A DNA stretch of 64,000 bases. It comes from Methanosarcina siciliae T4/M (GTDB taxonomy: Archaea > Halobacteriota > Methanosarcinia > Methanosarcinales > Methanosarcinaceae). Positions within the stretch are counted from its first letter, which is position 1. Each line of letters begins with the position of its first letter. Made by a program: the position numbers and the translations under genes. Below, piece after piece: positions 25,499 to 34,189 of the stretch. The notes under the pieces were generated by a model. It ran no database searches. It saw only the letters and a list, made by a program, of their open reading frames with translations, and was not told the DNA's origin. The stretch lies in NCBI RefSeq assembly GCF_000970085.1, contig NZ_CP009506.1:3410001-3474000 (forward strand). Reading direction: 5' to 3'.

Positions 25499-27514
25499 TC
25501 AGAATTTGAACCCGAGTAGATTCCAGTTATTGAGCCACCAGACAAACGTCAGCAGAGCCAGGACCACCAGACTGTAATGAATTCTTTCGGGATAACTCCA
25601 GTAGCTATCTTTCCATGCAAGAGCTGCGAAGACGGCAGATCCCAGCGCCAGAATCGCAGCTATCAGGGCGATTGCTAACAGGAGTATCAGGAAGGTAGAG
25701 ACAGAGTATATAAATTCTACATTTGCAGTTTTATCCCGGAAAAGGAATGTTAACCCTGTCAGGAACAGGAGGTTAATCATACTGGCTCCGCCTGCAAACA
25801 ATCTGGCTGTGCTGGAAGGTTTTTTGGGCTTTGATGGGGAGCACTTGATGATCAGGCTTATCGGCCAGATTAGCGTCGATAAGAAAAGGAGAATGCAACT
25901 TCCCAGCAGGAAAAGGTTAATGCTGAGATCATCGTGCCAGGGAACTTTCTCATAGGTTGCTGTGGGATCCAGTTTTATGAAGAGATACTTTATATGACCC
26001 TGGCTATCTTTGCCAAAGACCAGGCCTTCCCGGGAAGGCAGACCATCGGCCGGGCTGAAGGTAAGCTGTTTTACTTCAACCCATTCTTTTGATCCCCCTG
26101 TAAGCTGGGAAATTATGAGGGTGCTGTTCGGACCCGGAGATATCCGTATCCTCTGGGAGATAGAGGTTAATTTTTCAAAGTTAGTGTAGGCGCTCCTTGT
26201 TGGGCGATAGTTGCCAGCGAAAAGACTTACATTCTTTTCAAAGCCGGGGATGGGTTCTGGAACCGGCGTAGGTGACATGGGATAGTAATGATCCAAAAAA
26301 GCCTGCAGTAGCTCATTGGCTGCCGATTCACCATCCTCTCCGTTCAAGGAGACAAAAAGGCCAAGTTGACTTTCCGGTATCAGCGCCAGCCGGGTGTGGA
26401 ACAGGATAGTGTCGCCTCCATGCCCTATAACTCTCGGATTTTCCGGATTTATCTCCAGGAATCCATAAGTTACACCGTTAACCCCTGGAGCGTTCGTAAA
26501 GAGGCGGCTATGCATTTGCTGTGCTGTAGCCTCCTGCAGTATACGCTTATCGCCATACCTCCCGTTTTGAAGATGGGCAATCATGAATTTCGCCATATCC
26601 TCAGAGGTGGAACTCATAGAACCTGCCGGCCAGACCTGTACGTATTCAAATGGCTTGGCTGTGTAAGCATTATTCGAATAGACATATCCGTTGGACATAT
26701 TCGAAGCCAGTATGGCTGGCAAGGGCTGGTCGAATGTCGTATTGTTCATATCCAGCGGAAGCAGGATATTCTCTTCCACATACCTATCAAAAGGCATTCC
26801 AGACACCTGCTCAACAATATATGCAGCCAGGGCAGAGCCGTAGTTCGAATAGGCGGTTAATTCTCCGGGAGGGCGCACTCGAGCAGGCATTCCCTTTTCC
26901 AGGTACTCCCCGAGCGGCATAATGTCAGTTGAGTTGTGCACAAAAAAGCGTCCACTGATAGCTAAATCTTCGAAACCCGATGTATGGGACATAAGGTTCT
27001 TGAGGGTAATAGGCCTGGAATAGGTAGCAGGGATCTGGAAGTCCTTGAGATAAGTGTTAACATCGGCATCGAGGTCCAGCTTTCCCTGCTCCGCAAGCTG
27101 CATCACTGCCGTCCATACGAAGAGTTTGCTGACAGAGCCCACACGGAAAAGAGTTTGATTTCCAACGACCGGCTGGCGTTTATCAATGTCTGCATAACCA
27201 TAGCCTTTGGCAAAGATGATCTGTCCGTCCTTGACCACAGCTACGGTTGCTCCGGGAACAGGATCGGCCTTGAGATGTGAATTTACAGCCCCATCCATAA
27301 AGGCTTCAAGCTCAGTTGAATTTGTGGGATCGCTGGTGTTTGAGGCAACAGCAGAATTTAGAGGAGATGCAGATGCTGCACTGAAAGTCAGGAAAATAAG
27401 TATCAGACCAAGGGTAAAGATGTATGCGTTTCTTCCCGGTTGGATTGCTGAGTACCCTGGTGAATGAGTAAACGAACTTATGCTGTGGTTGTTATAATTC
27501 CAATGCCTCATCAT
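25499..27514 (-). CDS. serine beta-lactamase/PBP-fold hydrolase with C-terminal membrane helices
   Basis: A 671-residue protein of the class C beta-lactamase/D-aminopeptidase superfamily. An N-terminal hydrophobic signal/anchor (about 30-55) is followed by a catalytic domain with SxxK in GSVSKLFVW, the YSNYG motif (YxN) near residue 225, and HGGDT near 365. A beta-rich domain follows, then about four hydrophobic helices in the last 150 residues. It probably hydrolyses an amide or ester outside the cell; archaeal substrates are unknown. The adjacent MFS fragment ends 9 bp before its start. Confidence 0.88.
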   Translation of the reverse strand: MMRHWNYNNHSISSFTHSPGYSAIQPGRNAYIFTLGLILIFLTFSAASASPLNSAVASNTSDPTNSTELEAFMDGAVNSHLKADPVPGATVAVVKDGQIIFAKGYGYADIDKRQPVVGNQTLFRVGSVSKLFVWTAVMQLAEQGKLDLDADVNTYLKDFQIPATYSRPITLKNLMSHTSGFEDLAISGRFFVHNSTDIMPLGEYLEKGMPARVRPPGELTAYSNYGSALAAYIVEQVSGMPFDRYVEENILLPLDMNNTTFDQPLPAILASNMSNGYVYSNNAYTAKPFEYVQVWPAGSMSSTSEDMAKFMIAHLQNGRYGDKRILQEATAQQMHSRLFTNAPGVNGVTYGFLEINPENPRVIGHGGDTILFHTRLALIPESQLGLFVSLNGEDGESAANELLQAFLDHYYPMSPTPVPEPIPGFEKNVSLFAGNYRPTRSAYTNFEKLTSISQRIRISPGPNSTLIISQLTGGSKEWVEVKQLTFSPADGLPSREGLVFGKDSQGHIKYLFIKLDPTATYEKVPWHDDLSINLFLLGSCILLFLSTLIWPISLIIKCSPSKPKKPSSTARLFAGGASMINLLFLTGLTFLFRDKTANVEFIYSVSTFLILLLAIALIAAILALGSAVFAALAWKDSYWSYPERIHYSLVVLALLTFVWWLNNWNLLGFKF

Positions 27515-27523
27515 CCTGCACCA

Positions 27524-27913
27524 TTATTTTATAAGCCCAATTATCCTGCCGTAGTTTTTATTCCTTTCTTTTTCGGAGGTGAGGTCCGCAAGGTATGCAT
27601 TGGCAACAGATACGTTTCCTCCTGTAACGCCATCAAGAGCTCTTGCAAAAAAGAGCGCGAATAGGAGAAGGGTAACCAAAAATACCCAGCAGGCCAGACC
27701 ACCTGTCCAGAATGGGGGCTCCGATAAGCTGAAAAGCAGATCGGTGGAAGCAAGTGCGCCGTAGACAAGGGCGTTACCTCCGTATTTTGTCACAAGAAAT
27801 ACAAGAAAAGTAAGTATGATGCCAAATCTTAGGGTTCCGATGAATGTTATGGTATACAGAGGAAAAAGTGCCCTCCCGTCTACAGAGGAAGTTCCCGCAT
27901 CCGATTCCATCAC
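27524..27913 (-). pseudogene. truncated MFS drug-efflux-type transporter
   Basis: The N-terminal helix of an MFS protein (PLYTITFIGTLRFGIILTFL) and the ARALDGVTGGNVSVANAYLA motif after TM4 are present. The loop 2-3 signature (DRxGRRP) between them is deleted, and the frame ends shortly after TSEKERNKNYGR. At least eight helices are missing. Remnant of a TetA-like transporter. Confidence 0.8.
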
Positions 27914-28619
27914 AGGATATTATGCTGGTTCTTTGCCTTATAATAATTCTCTTCCAGAATTTGGAGTATTTTTATACTGGTTCGCTTTGATTCTGATTCA
28001 CTTTAAATCTGTTGCAACAGCAAAGCCGCAGTTTACTGGAGGGTTATTCTATAATTTTTGAAGCCTTCCGCAAGTCTCCTGCAAGTCTTCCGCAAGTTTT
28101 CTGTAAGTATTTTGTACTTTCCACGAATTATACCGGGTATAACTATCCTGCCATGCTCTTTAAGGTTTTTAACCATCAAATAGGGATTTATAAACTTTTA
28201 AGGAACTTAATTGATCTTAATTTCCAATAAGGCTATTATCACAGATTTAAATGTATAAAAAATGAGATTAAAGGGTTAATATCCCTTTAATTCTGAATAT
28301 ACCGACTTTATATTCAATAAAAGGACTAATATTTGCTTTTTCTTTGATGTAAATTTCGCAGATCTTTTATCAAGGAAAATAAAGTATTATCAAGTTTTAA
28401 AAGTATCAATTCTTCCTGGTAACAAAACTATTGCAAAAAGTATACTTATATTCTAATTTTACAATATGAAGTACTATCCCAAATTGTTTTTCAGACAAAG
28501 TGAAAGGCTTTGAAAACAATCTCCAGGGATTCAAAGATCTTTAAACAGAAGGAAATAAAGGTCTTTAAAAAATCGAAGGAATAAAGGTCTCAAAAAACAG
28601 AAGGAAATAATCTCCAAAA
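27914..28619. other. gene-free A/T-rich region
   Basis: No convincing gene. Short direct repeats occur (gcaagtcttccgcaagt near 28065-28105; aaggaataaaggtct-like words near 28550-28600). Otherwise nothing seen. Confidence 0.5.
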
Positions 28620-28810
28620 AGTATGTACTCCAAGAACATTGAGAGAAACCTGAATGTTAAGGGCATATCATCCTGAAACGGTAGCGTCTGTTGTACCCAT
28701 ATTGATGTCAACGATCCGATCCTTCCGGAAACTCTCAACAGAAGCTGCCGAGTTATCCCACAAAAAATCGTATCTGGACAGGTTGTCACGGGGACGCTGT
28801 GGGATAAGGC
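28620..28810 (+). pseudogene. possible decayed coding remnant of unknown origin
   Basis: Between about 28685 and 28812 one plus-strand frame reads CCTHIDVNDPILPETLNRSC, then VIPQKIVSGQVVTGTLWDKALD before TAG. The composition is protein-like and richer in G+C than its surroundings, but there is no start, and stop codons lie upstream. It ends about 65 bp before a strong terminator-like hairpin. I cannot name the family. Confidence 0.3.
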
Positions 28811-28880
28811 CCTAGATTAAACGTACTGAGGCGGTGTCAAGGTACGTGTTAACGGGTTAACCCTTAACAATAAGCATTTT

Positions 28881-28919
28881 TCAGGCAACACCTGTAGGGC
28901 GGATTCAGGTGTTGCCTGA
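28881..28919. terminator. perfect 14-bp stem-loop
   Basis: TCAGGCAACACCTG (28881-28894) pairs exactly with CAGGTGTTGCCTGA (28906-28919) around an 11-nt loop. Runs of T lie on both sides (catttttc before, tctttattcttt after). It is the strongest simple hairpin I noticed in the window; probably a terminator, possibly an IS end. Confidence 0.55.
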
Positions 28920-29222
28920 AATATCTTTATTCTTTACGATTCCAAATTAATAATCTACCCCCAAACCCCTTTTTTATTTTTTTCACCCTTTTTCTTATAT
29001 TATCTCCCTCGTTTTGTTTTCTATATCGCCTCATTATCTTATTTTTTCTATTCGTGCCTTTCAGAATCCTCAAAATGGAATTTTAGTTTCTCCTTTTCAC
29101 GCACAGTTGAAATCGGCCCTCCGTCCACAGGAATAAATAGGTATAATTATTTGGAGGTGGATATCTTAAAGTGTTTTATTGATTTCGAAACCTTCTTTAT
29201 CCTATACCTTTATTGGTTCACT
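28920..29222. other. T-rich intergenic region
   Basis: A pyrimidine-rich stretch without a gene. A GGAGGTGG at 29153-29160 precedes the methyltransferase reading frame and bears on its start (see the next gene). Confidence 0.5.
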
Positions 29223-29906
29223 ATGCCAAAATCATACTGGGAAACCGTTCCCTTAAAGAAAATACCCTCAAGCCTTGAGCTTTACCCCGTAGTTTACAGG
29301 TATCTTCAGGAAGGCTATAAAATCCTCGATATCGGATGCGGTTTTGGAAAAATCAGCTTTGAACTTGCTTCCAAAGGATATGCTGTAACAGGGATAGATA
29401 TAAACTCCGAAGCTATCAGGTTTTCAAATATAGCTGCAACCAGCCTGGAACATGATCAGAAGAAAGAAGGAAGGGCTGACTTTAAGGTTGGGAATGCTTC
29501 TAACCTTCCTTTCCACGACTCAAGTTTCGATTTTGCAGTCATGCAGGCTTTTTTGACCACTGTCCCGGACCCAAGGGCAAGAAAAAGGATAATTCAGGAG
29601 GCTTTCCGAGTCCTCAAACCCGGAGCTTTCCTTTACTTTGTGGAATTTGCCCAGAACTGGCACCTCAAGCCTTACAGAAAGCGCTACCTTCAGGATTTTC
29701 CGGTTACAAAAGAAGAAGGTTCTTTCCTTGCTCTTAACCCTGACACAGGAGACGTTGAATTTATTGCGCACCATTTTTCCGAAAAAGAACTTGTTTTCCT
29801 GCTGGTAGACTGTGGGTTTGAGATTGACTATTTCAGAGTTGAAAAACTCAAAACCATGGTCGGCAACGTAGTTAATGGGTTTGTAGTTGTGGCTAAAAAG
29901 CTTTGA
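29223..29906 (+). CDS. class I SAM-dependent methyltransferase
   Basis: A 227-residue UbiE/Methyltransf_11-type enzyme. Motif I is ILDIGCGFGKISFELASKGY near residue 33, then VTGIDINSEAI, the post-I segment ADFKVGNASNLPF and FRVLKPGAFLYFVEF. The substrate is unknown. The start is uncertain: ATG 29223 begins the conserved part but has no ribosome-binding site, while a strong GGAGGTG at 29153 points to a start near 29163-29170, where only ATC/TTA codons are in frame. Monocistronic. Confidence 0.87.
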   Translation: MPKSYWETVPLKKIPSSLELYPVVYRYLQEGYKILDIGCGFGKISFELASKGYAVTGIDINSEAIRFSNIAATSLEHDQKKEGRADFKVGNASNLPFHDSSFDFAVMQAFLTTVPDPRARKRIIQEAFRVLKPGAFLYFVEFAQNWHLKPYRKRYLQDFPVTKEEGSFLALNPDTGDVEFIAHHFSEKELVFLLVDCGFEIDYFRVEKLKTMVGNVVNGFVVVAKKL

Positions 29907-30027
29907 ACTCGGGCTTCCGTATACTTTCCTTCGGTTACAAAACCTGATTTTTGCTTGCACAATCCCCTTTTGAAAAGTGTTTGGGTATTCAAGTATATTG
30001 GTGTTATAGCTATTGGTATTCTGCCCT

Positions 30028-30357
30028 TTATGTGACTCTATCGCTCAGGTGAAGCCCGATAACTCCTGCAATTACAACGATAAGAGAAATCATTTTGAGG
30101 GCTGTGGCAGGTTCCCTGAACCATAAAATCCCTACAATGGTGATAAGAGCAGTCCCGAAGCCAGCCCATATTGCGTATGCAATGCTTACATCTATTCCTT
30201 TAAGGGCAAGCGTGAAGAGAGAGAAACTGATCGCATAGAACACGAAAATCAAAACAGAAGGGAGCAGTTTTGTAAAACCCTCGGATAGTTTCATGCAGGT
30301 AGTCCCACATACTTCAAATGCTATTGCCAGTAACAGCAAGTAATAGTAGTTCATCAA
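30028..30357 (-). CDS. SMR-family small multidrug exporter
   Basis: A 109-residue four-helix proton antiporter of the EmrE/SugE type. The conserved membrane Glu lies in AIAFEVCGTTCMKLSEGF (residue 15), and YAIWAGFGTALI near 62 is the family's YAxWxGxG motif. Acts in the cytoplasmic membrane. It stands alone, convergent with the methyltransferase gene. Confidence 0.94.
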   Translation of the reverse strand: MMNYYYLLLLAIAFEVCGTTCMKLSEGFTKLLPSVLIFVFYAISFSLFTLALKGIDVSIAYAIWAGFGTALITIVGILWFREPATALKMISLIVVIAGVIGLHLSDRVT

Positions 30358-30539
30358 CGAATTATTTTACTTCCATTTATTAATCAGTTCCCTGGTTCTT
30401 TATACATAGTATTTATTTTAGGAAGTATACTGGAATATAAAAATATACCGGATCTCGAGCATGAATCATAAAATTAAGGTATAAATTATAGGTCATGGAA
30501 GGTTTTTCTCAGAATTCTTCTCTCTTAAGATATATTTAT

Positions 30540-30725
30540 ATATTATAATGTCTTGGGTCCAGAAATCGGGGTGGCAGGGATGACGGCAGCTGTGGAGGTT
30601 TCAGAGGCAGTAGCAGCGGTCCCAGAGAAATGTACCCAGCAGTTTGTTCTGACTGCGGTGTAGAAACCCAGGTTCCATTCAAACTTTATATAAGAAACCT
30701 GCTGATGGTCGGGTTTCCAACTTAA
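30540..30725 (+). pseudogene. decayed copy of the RGG/CxxC-x17-CxxC mini-gene
   Basis: The DNA near 30572-30685 matches the gene at 30961: a Gly-rich stretch, PREMYPAVCSDCGVETQVPF in broken frames, then loss of the second CxxC. No start codon is left in frame. This is one of two decayed copies of this mini-gene in a 3-kb block. Confidence 0.7.
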
Positions 30726-30850
30726 CTCATTTATTTTCGGGTCAAATTTTTAATTTAACTTCTGTCTTAAAGGGACATGGCTCCCTGTTTTCTTAATTCT
30801 GCAGATTAATTTTATATATCATAAAAAGGTTGTAGAATTAGTAAAAATAA

Positions 30851-30960
30851 TGAGAAATATAATCTGTTATTGAAAACTCCATTTTTGGTTTAAATAATAA
30901 ATTATATCCAATCATATTTTTATGAATATGTGTACTGCTGAAAGCGGAGGTGAAACAAAA
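30851..30960 (+). promoter_or_regulatory. conserved long leader, copy 1
   Basis: About 110 nt upstream of the CxxC mini-gene, sharing blocks with the regions upstream of 32816 and of the remnant at 33371: ATAATCTGTTATT(G/A)AAAACT, a T-rich stretch, ATCCAATCATATTTTTA-like sequence and GCTGAAAGCGGAGGTGAAA before the ATG. The final GGAGGTG is the ribosome-binding site. Confidence 0.6.
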
Positions 30961-31179
30961 ATGGGTTTTAATGACAGAGGAAACTACAGAGGAAGAGACA
31001 GTGGCCGTGGTGGCAGGGATGGTAACCGCGGAGGTTTTAGAGGCGGCAACAGCGGCCCCAGGGAAATGCACAAGGTTGTCTGTTCTGACTGCGGCGTTGA
31101 AACTGAAGTCCCCTTCAAGCCAACTGAAGGAAGACCGGTTTACTGCAGGGACTGCCTTCCAAACCACAGAAAGTTCTAA
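30961..31179 (+). CDS. RGG-rich CxxC-x17-CxxC zinc-ribbon mini-protein
   Basis: 72 residues. The N-terminal half is disordered and Gly/Arg-rich (RGRDSGRGGRDGNRGGF), like RNA-binding RGG tails. The C-terminal half is a zinc ribbon, CSDCG ... RPVYCRDCLP, with exactly 17 residues between the CxxC pairs. This matches the CxxC-x17-CxxC family known from Methanosarcina. Such a protein probably binds RNA or single-stranded DNA. GGAGGTG precedes the ATG. The long leader suggests post-transcriptional control, for example by temperature; this is an inference. Confidence 0.88.
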   Translation: MGFNDRGNYRGRDSGRGGRDGNRGGFRGGNSGPREMHKVVCSDCGVETEVPFKPTEGRPVYCRDCLPNHRKF

Positions 31180-31751
31180 ATTTAAATTTCTCAATACAAG
31201 GTGTTGTCCTGTAAGCTCTTACAGCAACACCGATCCACTTTTTAATCTATGTTTTTTGCCTTATACTCAGGTGAAGGACATCGGAATCCTCAATCATTGT
31301 GAATTTATTTATTGAGCGTTGTATCACTTTAAATTGTCACTCAGGCGTCAATCAAAGATTATATATCAGTTGAAATTTATTAATATTTATAATGTGGATA
31401 GTTTTTAAACCTATTTTATTCAGGGGGATCATGGATCGGGTCGGCGGGATCTCTAAGAAGTAGTTTCTGAGGCTTCAGATTTATGTTAAATTTAGGCCTT
31501 TTATGTTTTGTATAGGTTTTTAACTTCCTATCCATTTATGAACCATCAAACCAAAAGTCTATCGGGGATCGATAATTGTATAAGGGTTCAATCCATCCAG
31601 AATGTATAGAAGAAATTAAGATCGATAATAAAAACCGGAATATAATTCCGGGATTCAAAATCAAAACTTTATAACCAAAAACGGATCAAAAATTCGGAAT
31701 CGAATAATCAATCAAAAATCCAAAAGCAAAATAAACAAACGAGGAATCAAC
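31180..31751. other. intergenic region upstream of aIF1A copy 1
   Basis: No gene. Near 31620-31700 repeated ggatcaaaaattcgg/ggattcaaaatc-like words form a degenerate tandem A/T-rich pattern. A TATA-like tttataacc occurs near 31668. Confidence 0.45.
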
Positions 31752-32090
31752 CTGGCTAATTATAGAAGCAATATGAGAAAGAGAAGGGAAGGGTCAGCTG
31801 CACCCAGTACTCAGGAAGTAACAAGGGTACGCACTCCACGCAGGGAGAACCATGAAGTACTGGCAACCGTAGGAAGCCTTTTAGGCTCAAAGAGGGTCAA
31901 TTTACAGTGTATGGACGGTGTTGTCCGAATGGGGAGAATCCCCGGATCCAAGAACAAGAAGATGTGGATTCGTGAAGGAGATGTTGTAATTGTCACTCCA
32001 TGGGAAATCCAAGATACCAAGGCCGATGTTATCTGGAAATATACAAGACCTCAGATTGAGTGGCTCGAGCGAAAAGGCTACCTTAAGTAA
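31752..32090 (+). CDS. translation initiation factor aIF1A, copy 1 (CTG start)
   Basis: A 112-residue aIF1A: S1-like OB fold with TRVRTPRRENHEVLATVGSL, LQCMDGVVRMGRIPGSKNKK and VTPWEIQDTKADVIWKY. It binds the small subunit A site during initiation. The frame extends upstream of the first ATG (31773) to CTG-GCT-AAT-TAT-AGA with GAGG 7 nt before the CTG. The second copy has the same CTG-GCT-AAT-TAT-AGA and an even better ribosome-binding site. Both therefore very likely begin (Met)ANYRS at CTG. Confidence 0.95.
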   Translation: MANYRSNMRKRREGSAAPSTQEVTRVRTPRRENHEVLATVGSLLGSKRVNLQCMDGVVRMGRIPGSKNKKMWIREGDVVIVTPWEIQDTKADVIWKYTRPQIEWLERKGYLK

Positions 32091-32708
32091 CTGACTAAAT
32101 TATTGTGCTATTTGACTAACAAAAAAATAACTGCCTTGATATTAGTTGGTTTTAACCAGCGAAACGGTTAAACCTCTCATTCTTCTTTTCATTTTCTGTT
32201 TCTATCTTTTACAATTTTACTGATATGCGATTGTACCTGCTTGCAGGATTTGCTGTTTCACGTATTACACCCGGCTTAAGATGAATTATGCTCCCTTACA
32301 GATAGTGCCACTGCCTACTATAGGGAGGTTTTTTCTACCGGTTCTACTTAAAACCAGGATAGTTCGTTGAAAAAACATTAAATCCGGGAGAGATTGCGTG
32401 AAATAATTCGGATATTTGCGTGAAATAATTTGGATATAAATGTGTCCCCATCCTTAATATGGGCTTTCTGGCACTACCTGAAAAGATAAATTGAGTAATT
32501 AAAAGTCAGGTTCTGTTATTCTTTGAAATGTGGGGATTGAAATGTCTGCGGATTTAAATATCAATCGTTTGATTGCAGTAAAGGAATCTGGAAGACTTGG
32601 ATTAGAGGCGGGAGGCTTCAGATATAAAATATTTTTATGATTGTTTTTAATTTTTATGAGTAAAATTTATATAATTTGACTGTATAGTAGAACCATTAAA
32701 AATAAAGA
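32091..32708. other. gene-free region between aIF1A and second CxxC gene
   Basis: No gene. Direct repeats ttgcgtgaaataattcggata / ttgcgtgaaataatttggata lie near 32393-32430. A good TATA box TTTATATAA at 32666-32674 precedes the second leader. Confidence 0.5.
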
Positions 32709-32815
32709 GACGTATAATCTGTTATTAAAAACTAATTTCTGTTTTTAATCAAAGAGCTCTATACAATCTTATTTTTAAGCAATGACTATCCGTTGTAAGC
32801 GGAGGTGAAAAGAAA
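32709..32815 (+). promoter_or_regulatory. conserved long leader, copy 2
   Basis: GACGTATAATCTGTTATTAA, then TTTTTAATCAAAGAGCTCTA and TACAATCTTAT, ending in AAGCGGAGGTGAAAAG before the ATG. Nearly the same as copy 3 at 33264. TTTATATAA at 32666-32674 is the likely TATA box and implies a leader of well over 100 nt. Confidence 0.65.
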
Positions 32816-33016
32816 ATGGCTTTTAATGACAGAAATTCCTTCCGGGGAAGAGACAACAACCGGGGAGGTTTCGGAGGCCCGAGGGAAATGCACAATGCAA
32901 TATGTTCCGACTGTGGCGCTGAAACTCAGGTTCCTTTCAAACCTGATCCCGACAGACCGGTCTACTGCAGGGACTGCCTTCCTAACCACAGGAAGCCCAG
33001 AGAGAACCGCTACTAA
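32816..33016 (+). CDS. RGG-rich CxxC-x17-CxxC zinc-ribbon mini-protein, second copy
   Basis: 66 residues, paralogous to the protein at 30961: MAFNDRNSFRGRDNNRGGFG, then CSDCGAETQVPFKPDPDRPV and YCRDCLPNHR. Both CxxC pairs and the 17-residue spacing are kept. The Gly/Arg tail is shorter. GGAGGTG precedes the ATG at normal spacing. Confidence 0.88.
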   Translation: MAFNDRNSFRGRDNNRGGFGGPREMHNAICSDCGAETQVPFKPDPDRPVYCRDCLPNHRKPRENRY

Positions 33017-33223
33017 ATCCGAACCTCATTTCGGAATTCTTACTTTTATAGAGTGTGTCCGTCCTGCCTGTTTGTGAAGGCAGGCGGATCGATTCTTTTT
33101 CCAGTACGAATCTTTTAAGGTTTTCAATCGTTATTTTAAGTATAATGTTTGAGTCGGAAGAGTTTTTTTCTTCTTTCACATGTACAAATTTTATTTTCTA
33201 TGGCTTTATCTTTTATAGAAACC

Positions 33224-33410
33224 TTTATATAATTTGAATGTCTTGTTAGAGCTGAAAATAAAGATACGTATAATCTGCTATTAAAAACTCATTTTTGTTT
33301 TTAATCAAAAAGCTCTATACAATCTTATATTTAAACTGATGAATCTCCGCTGAAAGCGGAGACGAAATAAATCGCAGAGAATGCTTCCCTAAACACAGGT
33401 AATTATATAT
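33224..33410 (+). pseudogene. third leader plus truncated CxxC mini-gene remnant
   Basis: TATA box TTTATATAA (33224-33232) and the leader from 33264 (TACGTATAATCTGCTATTAA, then AAAGCTCTATACAATCTTAT, GCTGAAAGCGGAGACGAAA) are well kept. The coding part is reduced to a few codons matching CRDCLPNHR (cgcagagaatgcttccctaaacacagg). The promoter and leader may still be transcribed as a non-coding RNA. Confidence 0.6.
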
Positions 33411-33748
33411 AAGCTGGATTGAGTATTTTTTGCAGTTCAATTTGCATAATACTCAATTCATTTTTCACTTTTTGTTTTTCATCCTTTGCTTTTGTTTCAT
33501 TCTTCTGCAAGCTTACCCTGAATCAAGCATCTAACATTCAGTTAGAATGGTTGTATTCGATTTGAATGGTATTAGGGATTTTCTTTTACAGGTAATTCCG
33601 AGAGGAAGATGCAGGGGGTTGACAGCACGTCGTCCAGGGTAATACTGCAGTGCGAAAGCTGATGGTGAAACTGGATAAAGTGAGAAGACTAAATAGGCTC
33701 GATAAGCCATCAAAAAAATTATAGAAACGAAACATAGGAGGAATTAAT
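33411..33748. other. gene-free region upstream of aIF1A copy 2
   Basis: No gene seen; a 60-codon minus-strand frame at 33531-33713 has no support. Sequence just before the aIF1A start (aggaggaattaatctggctaattatagaag) is homologous to that before copy 1. Confidence 0.5.
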
Positions 33749-34099
33749 CTGGCTAATTATAGAAGTATTATTCGAAAAAGACAATCAGGATCAAATAAGT
33801 CCGTAAGCCCGGGAAATAATCAGGAAGTAACAAGAGTCAGAACACCCCGTAAGGACAAAAATGAAGTCCTGGCAACGGTAGCAAGTTTACTTGGCTCAAA
33901 AAGAGTTACATTGCAGTGCATGGACGGGGTTGTTCGAATGGGCAGAATTCCCGGTTCCAAAAAAAAGAAAATGTGGGTCCGTGAAGGCGATGTTGTGATC
34001 GTAAACCCCTGGGAAATTCAGGATTCAAAAGCCGATGTCATATGGAAGTATACAAAACCCCAGGTAGACTGGCTTGAAAGAAAAGGTTACCTTAATTAA
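33749..34099 (+). CDS. translation initiation factor aIF1A, copy 2 (CTG start)
   Basis: A 116-residue paralogue of the factor at 31752, with a four-residue longer basic N-terminal tail (ANYRSIIRKRQSGSNKSVSP) and the same core: LQCMDGVVRMGRIPGSKKKK, NPWEIQDSKADVIWKY. AGGAGG (33736-33741) lies 7 nt before CTG 33749, an optimal spacing. No in-frame ATG occurs until 33911, inside the OB fold, so CTG initiation is hard to avoid. Having two copies suggests a segmental duplication with the neighbouring zinc-ribbon genes. Confidence 0.96.
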   Translation: MANYRSIIRKRQSGSNKSVSPGNNQEVTRVRTPRKDKNEVLATVASLLGSKRVTLQCMDGVVRMGRIPGSKKKKMWVREGDVVIVNPWEIQDSKADVIWKYTKPQVDWLERKGYLN

Positions 34100-34189
34100 G
34101 GTTACCTCAAAAACCTTTTATTCATTTACTTTATCCGAACTTTTGCTTTTGTTTCTTCAATTGTTTTACTTTGCATTTTTCTCCACTTT

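Noticed and set aside
31580..31605. tRNA-like ggttcaatcc
   Set aside because: The flanking bases do not pair as a T-stem and no other tRNA arms are present.
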